Assembly: GCF_900168165.1 (NCBI RefSeq)
Contig: NZ_FUYV01000016.1
Location: forward strand, 1-64,000
Reading direction: 5' to 3'
DNA: 64,000 nt
Source: Alkalitalea saponilacus
GTDB lineage: Bacteria; Bacteroidota; Bacteroidia; Bacteroidales; Marinilabiliaceae
The notes under the pieces were generated by a model. It saw only the letters and a program-made list of their open reading frames with translations, searched no databases and was not told the DNA's origin. The translations under genes and the position numbers were made by a program. This document shows positions 29,447 through 37,075 of the stretch, one piece after another (position 1 is the stretch's first letter; every line of letters starts with the position of its first letter).

Positions 29447-32400
29447 ATGGGCTTGATAGAAGTGAAATACATCCGGCAGTTTCTCGGGCTGCTCTTTTGC
29501 CTGCTGCAGCTTCCATTATCTGCAGCTTTATCTTCGATACAGCAATTTACGATCATGGATGGACTTTCCAATAATTCTGTGAACACTATATTTCAGGATA
29601 GTCGTGGATTTTTATGGGTCGGTACTGAAGATGGATTAAACCGATATGATGGCTATAGATTTGAAGTCTTTCGATTTATTCCCGGGCAAAATGAATGCCT
29701 CACTGGCAACCGAATTGTAGCAATTACAGAAGATTCTCATGGCAATATATGGATTGGTACCCGCAGTCGGGGAATCAGTGTTCTTCAGAAAAAAGACGGA
29801 CGATTTCGGACATTTCAGCACGATCCGCAAAACCAACATTCCCTGCCTGAAAACGCAGTTTTTGGATTCTTTACATGCAATATGGGAGAATTGTGGGTAA
29901 AAACAGAGAATTACCTCTGCAGATATGATTCATTTACCGATAATTTTCATGCATTCGGTCACTTCTCTAATGTGTTCAAAAGAATCCATGCTTTCGGGCT
30001 ACCGGTTTTTGAAGATTCAGACAGTACTTTTCTCATAGGAACAAAAGATGGATTGAATCGCTTCGACCGGAAAAGAAGAGTTTTTCACCGTTTGTACATG
30101 GAGCCCGAATCTCAGGAAGGTAATCAACATGCAGTATTGGATATTCTATCAATTAATAATGAACGGGTTTTACTTGCCACCACCGGTGGTCTTAAAATGT
30201 TAAATCTAAATGAGTCAAGCGTAACTCTTATCCCCGGTGCGGACAGGCATACAAAGGTTACGGTAAACTCTTTAATGCGAGATAAAACCGGACGATTATG
30301 GGTTGGGACTAATAGCGGGCTGGATATTTTTGATCATCAGCGATTTCAGCACAGGAGTGCTCCTCTTGGAGGGATTGAGGCTGAACCACTAGACAGAAAG
30401 GAAATAACCAGTGTATTTGAAGATGAATCGGGAATAATATGGGTAGGTACCAGGCATCATGGTATTTTTAAACTCAACTTTCTTCCCTATAAATTTCAGT
30501 CGATTGGAAGATCAGATTTAGAGCAGTGGCCTGGCCACTCCTTAAATATTCTTTCAGTAATAAATGATAGCCAGGGAAATATTTGGGCCGGGACTTTAAC
30601 ACGTGGATTGTTTAAATTCAACAGAGAAAAAAGAGTTATCAATCATTATATAATTAACAGGGAGTCGTACCTTAACAAAAAAGATGCAGTTTGGTCACTA
30701 CATGAAGATTATCAAGGACGGATATGGATTGGCACAGAACGTGGGATTTACTACATTGAGCCCTTTAGCAATGTTTTACGAGAATTTAATTACGGATATG
30801 ATGCTCGTTACGCAACTTTATTAAGGAATAATGTCATCACATCAATAACCAGCAATCATTCAGGAATTTGGTTTGGCTCACGCTTTGGTTTGTACCAATA
30901 TATAAATGGTCGGGTTGTCGGTTACTTTAAAGGGCAAGGAGCTATTAATGGACTTAACTCTGACGAGATTCTTTCATTATCAACCGACCAATCAGAAACA
31001 TTATGGATCGGAACCTCATCGGGAATAAATTATTTTGATGAGCTGATGGGAGAGATAAGGGAGGTAAATTTAATGTCTTCCGGATTAGAATCATTGAATC
31101 AGGTTTTTTCAATAGCTCATGATCAGACCGGAAACATCTGGTTAGGAACAGGATCGGGATTGCTGCGAATGCATAAAACTGAATCCGATTCCATGCGGAC
31201 TGAACTATTGCCAGGCCTGTCAAATGAGCTCATTGCTTCGGTCATTACAGATAAAAACCGAAACATTTGGTTTAGTTCAAGCAGAGGTGTTTCATTGTTA
31301 ACACCTGATGGAGTAATCAGAGATTTTGATACACATGATGGTTTACCGGGGCATCAATTTAATACGGGGAGTGGCTCTTTAGGAAGTGAAGGCGAAATAT
31401 ACTTTGGTGGGGTTAATGGACTTTGCTGGATTCGTCCGGACTCCATTCAATACAATCTACACCAGCCGAGGGTTACAGTAACGGGCATTACATTATGTCA
31501 CAGAGGCGAGTGCACCGAAATTTTAGAAGGATATCCCGATCAGGTGAAATTTCGTTTCAAACCTGGTATGCTTATGGAAATAAATTATGCAGCCATGGAT
31601 TTTGCCCAACCACACAAGAACAGTTTTAAAGTAAAGCTGGTTGGATATGATAAAACCTGGCGTCCATTAACCCGAAACAACTCTGTTGTTTTCTCCAATT
31701 TGTTACCCGGAAAGTACAAATTTATGGTTTTAGGATCCAATAATGACTTAATTTGGAGTGAAGCTCCATTTGAAATGAAAATTGAGATTACTCCACCCAT
31801 ATGGATGACTAATTATGCCTACGCTTTTTATTTATTAATGATCATTTTTTTAATTCAGATGATCATCAATTACCGCATAAGACATTATAAGAAAGTGAAC
31901 CGGACGCTCACTGAGAAAAGCGTAGATAAAATAAGGCTGGAACAACAACGGGAAGCTTTAACACGCATCAATCAAAACCTTACTGACAGCATCAATTATG
32001 CAACCAGAATTCAATCAGCAATGATTCCTTCAGAAAAGGTATTCCGTAGTGTGTTTCCTCAATCTTTTATCTATTTCAGGCCACGTGATTTGGTTAGTGG
32101 CGATTTTTACTGGATGCACAAAGATGATCACAGATTATATGTTGCAGTGGTAGATTGTACAGGACATGGCGTTCCGGGAGCTTTCATGTCAATTATTGGA
32201 ATGGATTTATTAAAAAACATCATTACAGGGAAACAAATAGATAGTCCTGCTCAGGTTCTAAAACAATTAAGCCTGGAATTAGATGCCACATTACGAAAAA
32301 ATGATCAGAGCCTTTTTGGCTCTGAGACCATAAAAGACGGAATGGATATGGGGCTGTGTATGATCGATACCCAAAAACGCGAAATCGAATTTGCAGGTGC

Positions 32401-32767
32401 TGTCAATGGTTTGTATCTGATCCGAAATAACGAATTGCAAACATACAAAGGAGATCGCTTTGCCATTGGGCGGTTTAATGAAGGAAATATTCCGGAATAC
32501 TCCGCTAAGCGCATTGAACTCATGGAGGATGATATCATCTATCTGTTTACCGATGGCTATGTAGATCAATTTGGAGGTGCAGAAAAGAAAAAGTTTAAAT
32601 ACAGAAGATTCCGTCACCTGCTCTTAAATATTCACAAACTACATCCGGATGATCAGAAAGCCATTCTTCACCAGAAACTTGAAGAATGGAGAAATGGTGA
32701 AGATCAGGTTGATGACATTCTGATTGTAGGTTTGAAGCCCTTAAAGGAAGACGCTCCTGAGTACTAG
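29447..32767 (+). CDS. Propeller sensor fused to PP2C/SpoIIE-type phosphatase
   Basis: A membrane sensor of 1106 residues. A signal peptide/anchor (residues 1-25) is followed by a periplasmic part made of two-component propeller repeats (units such as GFLWVGTEDGLNRYDG, recurring about every 40-50 residues) and a Y_Y_Y domain (about 700-780). One transmembrane helix at about 788-810 leads to a short coiled coil and a cytosolic SpoIIE/PP2C domain (about 870-1105) with metal-site motifs SGDFYW, DCTGHGVPGAFMS, DGMDMGLC, TDGYVDQFGG and QVDDILIVG intact. Most proteins with this sensor end in a histidine kinase; here output is serine/threonine dephosphorylation, probably acting on an anti-sigma antagonist-like or STAS partner, none of which is adjacent. 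The ATG at 29447 is preferred to an upstream TTG. Confidence 0.88.
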   Translation: MGLIEVKYIRQFLGLLFCLLQLPLSAALSSIQQFTIMDGLSNNSVNTIFQDSRGFLWVGTEDGLNRYDGYRFEVFRFIPGQNECLTGNRIVAITEDSHGNIWIGTRSRGISVLQKKDGRFRTFQHDPQNQHSLPENAVFGFFTCNMGELWVKTENYLCRYDSFTDNFHAFGHFSNVFKRIHAFGLPVFEDSDSTFLIGTKDGLNRFDRKRRVFHRLYMEPESQEGNQHAVLDILSINNERVLLATTGGLKMLNLNESSVTLIPGADRHTKVTVNSLMRDKTGRLWVGTNSGLDIFDHQRFQHRSAPLGGIEAEPLDRKEITSVFEDESGIIWVGTRHHGIFKLNFLPYKFQSIGRSDLEQWPGHSLNILSVINDSQGNIWAGTLTRGLFKFNREKRVINHYIINRESYLNKKDAVWSLHEDYQGRIWIGTERGIYYIEPFSNVLREFNYGYDARYATLLRNNVITSITSNHSGIWFGSRFGLYQYINGRVVGYFKGQGAINGLNSDEILSLSTDQSETLWIGTSSGINYFDELMGEIREVNLMSSGLESLNQVFSIAHDQTGNIWLGTGSGLLRMHKTESDSMRTELLPGLSNELIASVITDKNRNIWFSSSRGVSLLTPDGVIRDFDTHDGLPGHQFNTGSGSLGSEGEIYFGGVNGLCWIRPDSIQYNLHQPRVTVTGITLCHRGECTEILEGYPDQVKFRFKPGMLMEINYAAMDFAQPHKNSFKVKLVGYDKTWRPLTRNNSVVFSNLLPGKYKFMVLGSNNDLIWSEAPFEMKIEITPPIWMTNYAYAFYLLMIIFLIQMIINYRIRHYKKVNRTLTEKSVDKIRLEQQREALTRINQNLTDSINYATRIQSAMIPSEKVFRSVFPQSFIYFRPRDLVSGDFYWMHKDDHRLYVAVVDCTGHGVPGAFMSIIGMDLLKNIITGKQIDSPAQVLKQLSLELDATLRKNDQSLFGSETIKDGMDMGLCMIDTQKREIEFAGAVNGLYLIRNNELQTYKGDRFAIGRFNEGNIPEYSAKRIELMEDDIIYLFTDGYVDQFGGAEKKKFKYRRFRHLLLNIHKLHPDDQKAILHQKLEEWRNGEDQVDDILIVGLKPLKEDAPEY

Positions 32768-32977
32768 AAACTGATTCAATTGTTACTTCAAGCCATAGGG
32801 GCATGATGAAGTCTCTTATGATGCGATATTTCAAGCATGCAGTAATCTCTTCATATCTTATTTGCCCATCTAAATAATTACGCTCTTAAAATCCTGAAAT
32901 TTCTGTTGCAAGAAAACAAAGCAGATCCTTAATCAGGATTTACTAAATGTTACAACATTAATCAAGCCAACCACTGG

Positions 32978-34723
32978 TTAGCTTGATAAATGCTGTTTTA
33001 TTTTATCAATCAGTTCCTCCGGTTGAAAAGGCTTACTGATATAATCATCCATTCCTGAAGCCAGGCATCGCTCTTTATCTTCCGGGAAAGCATTGGCCGT
33101 AACTGCAATAATTGGAACACGCGTATTTGTGCTTTTTTCCAGTTCTCGAATCTTAATGGTTGCTTTAAACCCATCAATAATAGGCATTTGAACATCCATC
33201 AGTATCAAATCGTATTTAGCCATTCCGAACTTCTCCAGAGCCTCTTTTCCATTAAAGGCAAAATCAATTTTCTTGACCTTATTCCTGATATATAAATTGA
33301 TGATTTGCTGATTACTAAAATTGTCTTCAACCAACAGAATGTGTGCATCTTTCATGTCTACTATTGGCTTAAACGTGGTGTTGCTGTTTCGGCTTTTATC
33401 TGAAGCAACAATATTGGCGAAGTTTGAAGACGCAGTTGAGAAGGTGGCACCAAATTCAAAAATGGTTTGATCGGGTTGTGGTGTAATATTTAATGAGTGC
33501 CCGTCTACTTCAATCATCTTTTGAGTAATCCCCAAATCAAGATAGTTGATGATTTTCCCGGCATTGAGCTTTACCAGGTCCTGATAATTGAAAAAACCTT
33601 CTTCGGAATGATTATCCTTTTTTGAAGAATATATAAAATCGCTGATGATGCGGAAAATAAGTTCCACCCTGTCGGGCATACTATCAACTTTAACTACCTC
33701 CAGTGTAATATGCTTTTGCTCAGCTTTGTTTTCTCTGATAATGCTGTTGATGAGATTCAGCAGTATTTGTTTAATTTTTATATTATTTCCGGTGAGTTGA
33801 GTTGGAATATCGGGGGCAAGAGAAAGATTAAACCTGACTTTGCTCTCTTCGTAAGGAAAAAGTCGGAGGACATTGTTCAAAGTATTGTAGAGACTGAAAT
33901 TGGTTATCTCTTGTGAATCAGACGGATTTGATTTAGATGTTAGCACCAGGTTATTGACTACACTTACCAGGTTATTTGCTGAAGCATGAATCGTGTTAAT
34001 GTAATCTTTTTGCTCATTATTCATTGAAGTTGACTCAAGCATGTCAATTATTCCTGTGATGTTACTTAGAGGCGTTCGGATCTGGTGCGATAGTTTTGAT
34101 AATAAATCTTCTTGTGCTTTATTTTTATTCTGGCTATCGAGTATAATCCTCTCCTTTTCCAATAAAACCTCCGAACGAATAAACTGAAAGGCAAAAGCAA
34201 TGATGATGCTAAAAACAAAAAGAATAAGGTAAAAAATACTGCTTTCAGTCGAATATTGTTGGAAAAAAGGACTAAGGTTTTGAATAAAAAAGAAATGAGC
34301 CAGCATGAAGAGAGCCAAAATAGCGGTCCATCGGTAACCTGTTCTTCGTCCGCGAATGGCTGTAGTAAAAAAAGGAAAAAATAGAACCCATACAATTCCC
34401 AATTCTGTGTTGCCACCTAAAAGAACGAAAAAAACGCAGGCAAGAAAAAGGATGGAAAGTAGAAGGTTCTGATGAATCAATCCTGTGAATTTTCTTAAAT
34501 AGAGATGACTTATGGCAAGTAAAAAACTCAGGGAAAGAAAAGGAATTGCCAGCTCTGCGTGATCTAACACCAGTGCCCAGATTCCCTCGGCAAGTACGAT
34601 AAGGGTAAATGAAAGACTCGCTATATTTAACAGCAAAGATTTTACTTTTGTATCCATATCCGCCTTTTCATCTTGCTCAGAAATAAAAAGGCCTATGAGA
34701 CGGTTAAGAAGATTGGTTACCAT
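32978..34723 (-). CDS. Hybrid histidine kinase with degenerate ATPase domain
   Basis: A 581-residue protein: about six N-terminal transmembrane segments (residues 25-180), a HisKA helix with the phospho-acceptor in KLSHQIRTPLSNI (about residue 211), an ATPase-like domain, and a C-terminal receiver (about 455-580) with LVEDN, the phospho-acceptor LILMDVQMP and the lysine in YISKPFQPEE. The N-box region (IKIKQILLNLINSII) is recognisable, but the G1 DxGxG motif is missing and where GxGLGL is expected the protein has INYLDLGITQKM. It may not bind ATP and may act as a relay or need a partner kinase. Start: ATG at 34723; the TTG two codons upstream is less likely. It converges with the phosphatase-sensor gene. 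Confidence 0.85.
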   Translation of the reverse strand: MVTNLLNRLIGLFISEQDEKADMDTKVKSLLLNIASLSFTLIVLAEGIWALVLDHAELAIPFLSLSFLLAISHLYLRKFTGLIHQNLLLSILFLACVFFVLLGGNTELGIVWVLFFPFFTTAIRGRRTGYRWTAILALFMLAHFFFIQNLSPFFQQYSTESSIFYLILFVFSIIIAFAFQFIRSEVLLEKERIILDSQNKNKAQEDLLSKLSHQIRTPLSNITGIIDMLESTSMNNEQKDYINTIHASANNLVSVVNNLVLTSKSNPSDSQEITNFSLYNTLNNVLRLFPYEESKVRFNLSLAPDIPTQLTGNNIKIKQILLNLINSIIRENKAEQKHITLEVVKVDSMPDRVELIFRIISDFIYSSKKDNHSEEGFFNYQDLVKLNAGKIINYLDLGITQKMIEVDGHSLNITPQPDQTIFEFGATFSTASSNFANIVASDKSRNSNTTFKPIVDMKDAHILLVEDNFSNQQIINLYIRNKVKKIDFAFNGKEALEKFGMAKYDLILMDVQMPIIDGFKATIKIRELEKSTNTRVPIIAVTANAFPEDKERCLASGMDDYISKPFQPEELIDKIKQHLSS

Positions 34724-34814
34724 CGACAAATATGATTTAGAAATCGGATTGTTTTTTTCGCAAAATAGTTAAAAAACATAATTTATTAAAACATCGCGAC
34801 TTAATTCTACATAA

Positions 34815-34938
34815 TTCGTTATTTTGTTTTAGGAGTGATGCATTAAACCACTTATAACAGGCATTAAGCAATCCCAATAACATCAGTACTTTGAGAGGCC
34901 ATGCAGACAACAATTCCATAACAGTTGTCTGTTTTTTT
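34815..34938 (+). ncRNA. Candidate small RNA or regulatory leader
   Basis: Inferred from the orphan terminator. TTATTTTG at 34821-34828 is one base short of the TAnnTTTG -7 element and could start a transcript of about 100 bases ending at 34938. GCATTAA occurs twice inside it, and TGATG/CATCA can pair. I match it to no known RNA family; the 5' end is a guess. Confidence 0.25.
34904..34938 (+). terminator. Orphan intrinsic terminator
   Basis: CAGACAAC (34904-34911) pairs with GTTGTCTG (34924-34931), followed by seven T. It reads on the plus strand, but no plus-strand gene ends upstream: the neighbour (34723) is transcribed away on the minus strand. It may end a small RNA or act as an attenuator in the leader of the lipoprotein gene at 35005. 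Confidence 0.8.
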
Positions 34939-35004
34939 GTTTTGACCAATAAAAAATTATGTATTAACTTGACCATATTAAGTTTAACCTTTCAAATCTC
35001 TATT

Positions 35005-35472
35005 ATGTCAAAACTGTCTTACTCCTATTTTCTGCCAAAACACTTCTTTGTTCTCATTTTTGCATTTTTGCTCATAACCTCATCATGTCGCATTCAGTTG
35101 ATAGCTGATTATGATGCAAATGTAGCTGAACAGATAGGTAGAACGGCTATGAAGGTCGAAAGATTTTATCTGACAATGCTCGAAACTACAACTGTTGAAA
35201 ACAATGGTCGTGCATACGACCATTTTACTGAAGGCTATATTGATGTAGAGGTTGAGTTGATATCGTTACTAAACCGAAACCGGGTTCGACCACTGAACGA
35301 GAATTCGGTAAGAATTTGTGAAATCACTCTTGAATTGTGGCAAAAATATAAAATGGAGCACAAGGAGGACAACTCTATCAGTGATGGGGTTATAGGGTTG
35401 AACAGACTAACTTTCAGTGATCTTTTCTTTGCCATGCAAGTGGCAGAAAGAGCTAAAGAACTAATCGATTAA
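35005..35472 (+). CDS. Small putative lipoprotein of unknown function
   Basis: A 155-residue protein with a hydrophobic N-terminus ending in LLITSSC; the cysteine at about residue 27 is the probable lipidated residue, although the -3 position (T) is not classic. The mature part of about 130 residues looks mostly helical, charged, and has no other cysteine pairs of note. I recognise no family. The ATG at 35005 is chosen over an earlier in-frame ATG because the lipoprotein signal starts there. It is 12 bases before the next unknown gene, with which it surely forms an operon. Confidence 0.75.
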   Translation: MSKLSYSYFLPKHFFVLIFAFLLITSSCRIQLIADYDANVAEQIGRTAMKVERFYLTMLETTTVENNGRAYDHFTEGYIDVEVELISLLNRNRVRPLNENSVRICEITLELWQKYKMEHKEDNSISDGVIGLNRLTFSDLFFAMQVAERAKELID

Positions 35473-35484
35473 AACTTCTAAACT

Positions 35485-35802
35485 ATGAGTGAATTTAATA
35501 TTGACACAACATTAAGAGAAATGGCAGACGCCATAGGGGACACCATTTCAAAAGACAAAGAGAAAATAAAGGAAATTATAGTAAAAATTCTAAACCGAAG
35601 AAGAGAGCGAATGAAGATGTTGGTTGAGTTGCGAATTACCGGAGACCTAACGCAACAACGATTCGAATCAAGATTAGAGGATGAGAAAAAAGTACTTGAA
35701 GCGGAATTCAATGCCATTGCAGCATTGAATAAAGCAATGGTGCAAAAAGCGGTCAATGCAGCTTTGGATGTATTGACTAAAACAGTCCGAGCCTTACTGT
35801 AA
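35485..35802 (+). CDS. Helical charged protein of unknown function
   Basis: A 105-residue cytosolic protein with no signal peptide or membrane segment. It is almost entirely predicted helix and highly charged, with heptad-like runs (KEKIKEIIVKILNRRRERMK, then FESRLEDEKKVLEAEFNAIAALNKA), so a coiled coil or helical bundle is likely. I recognise no family. It sits between a lipoprotein and a secreted protein of unknown function and is probably co-transcribed with the first. Confidence 0.7.
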   Translation: MSEFNIDTTLREMADAIGDTISKDKEKIKEIIVKILNRRRERMKMLVELRITGDLTQQRFESRLEDEKKVLEAEFNAIAALNKAMVQKAVNAALDVLTKTVRALL

Positions 35803-35940
35803 TCCGAGATTTCAATTCAAAATGGCTCCATCCTGTAAATACACATTTTTTTTGTCATGATTATTGAAACCAAACATGCAGCATTCATGTATTAATGTAA
35901 AGTGACTGATTTAATCAATAATCATCTATAATTCCTATTT

Positions 35941-36783
35941 ATGAAGAAATATGTTGTTGCATTATTAATTATTGCCATACCAATTGTAACGTTCTCACAA
36001 CAGCACGTTCCCGAAGTGGAAGATTACGAGCGCTTTCTGAAGTCTAAAACCTTGGTGGTTTTAGATGACGCCTTAATGAGTTTTTACAATTCAAGAATTC
36101 AAGAGGTGGTTGAACGCTCATGGACTATCACTCCCTATGAATTTATCTCCTCACGTGAGTTTGAAGAGAAAAAACACGATCCCAATCTCTCTTTTCTGCT
36201 GACAACCATTGTCACTTTTGACCGTGACAAAACACGAGCAAGGTATAATTTTCTGAGTCTGCTTATGGGACAACCCAATGCTGATGTAAAAACCATGCCA
36301 GATTTGTGTTCACTGCCTTTATCATATCTGGATGTCGAAGAAGATAGCTATCTGTATAAGCTTGAGGCATTTGTTTTATTCATGCAGAGTCATGTTAGAA
36401 ACGCACTTGAGGACAGCAGATTTATTGGTGACCGAGGATTTCGACGATACAACAGAGAACGCGGAAGCCTGGAAGGCAAAAAACTTCTCTTAACCAAAGA
36501 AGATCTTGCACCAGATATCTCAACCCGCGCAGCCATTGCCCAAAACTATCCATACGATTTTGAGATTGTAACCCGCGATGAGATTGAAGCAGCCATCGCC
36601 CGTCAGGATCCTGATGTGGTTTTTTTACACAAAGTAGGTCCGGAGGGAACAAGAATTCGTGCAAGAGTATACAAACTTTTGGTTGGTGCTGCCGATTCAA
36701 AACTTTACTACTGGAATTATCAAATGATTAAACACAGAAGCGATGATGCATTTCAAAGACGGGATCTCAGGAGGCTTCGATAA
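35941..36783 (+). CDS. Secreted protein of unknown function
   Basis: A 280-residue protein with a Sec signal peptide (MKKYVVALLIIAIPIVTFSQ, cleaved about residue 19-20). The mature part has two ends of interest: an N-terminal stretch around KTLVVLDDALMSFYNSRIQEVVERSW and a C-terminal part (DEIEAAIARQDPDVVFLHKVGPE, KLLVGAADSKLYYWNYQMI) that suggests an alpha/beta fold. I recognise no family. A perfect 21-bp terminator follows. It is 138 bases after the helical-protein gene, same strand, and probably the third gene of this set. Confidence 0.75.
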   Translation: MKKYVVALLIIAIPIVTFSQQHVPEVEDYERFLKSKTLVVLDDALMSFYNSRIQEVVERSWTITPYEFISSREFEEKKHDPNLSFLLTTIVTFDRDKTRARYNFLSLLMGQPNADVKTMPDLCSLPLSYLDVEEDSYLYKLEAFVLFMQSHVRNALEDSRFIGDRGFRRYNRERGSLEGKKLLLTKEDLAPDISTRAAIAQNYPYDFEIVTRDEIEAAIARQDPDVVFLHKVGPEGTRIRARVYKLLVGAADSKLYYWNYQMIKHRSDDAFQRRDLRRLR

Positions 36784-36809
36784 TAAAAGTTAACACTAAT
36801 TTATGTTCG

Positions 36810-36853
36810 AAAACAAGGCGCTATAACTCATTTGAGTTATAGCGCCTTGTTTT
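36810..36853 (+). terminator. Exceptionally long perfect terminator hairpin
   Basis: A perfect 21-bp stem (36810-36830 with 36833-36853) closed by a two-base TT gap, then T-rich sequence (TTTATTTTTAT). It lies 27 bases after the stop of the secreted-protein gene. The A-rich left arm would let it also act on the minus strand. Confidence 0.88.
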
Positions 36854-36942
36854 ATTTTTATCCGGTTTGTTATAAGAAAAACCTAATAGTGCTTTTGTGT
36901 TGGATTTTAGCAGGTTGGTGTTTTGACACATAGCCAGACTGT

Positions 36943-36960
36943 AATCATAATCATGATAAT
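36943..36960. promoter_or_regulatory. Fur-like triple hexamer
   Basis: AATCAT-AATCAT-GATAAT, three adjacent NATNAT hexamers, the array that Fur recognises. It lies about 115 bases before the secreted-protein gene at 37076. The match is loose and chance is possible in AT-rich DNA. Confidence 0.25.
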
Positions 36961-37075
36961 GTAAATATTTTGTCTGCTATTTTAGAACAATTCATCTACC
37001 CCCTCATTGTTAAATCTTGTATATTATTGTCATGTGATTTTAATTAATCGTTTTTACCTTAAAACAATACACATT

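Noticed and set aside
32961-32987. Terminator of the hybrid kinase gene
   Set aside because: A good stem (ATCAAGC...GCTTGAT) overlaps the stop codon, but no T-run follows on the minus strand, so termination is not supported.
34737-34976. 79-residue minus-strand reading frame over the orphan terminator
   Set aside because: No family features, overlaps the hairpin and the start of the plus-strand gene region, and the composition looks like chance in AT-rich DNA.
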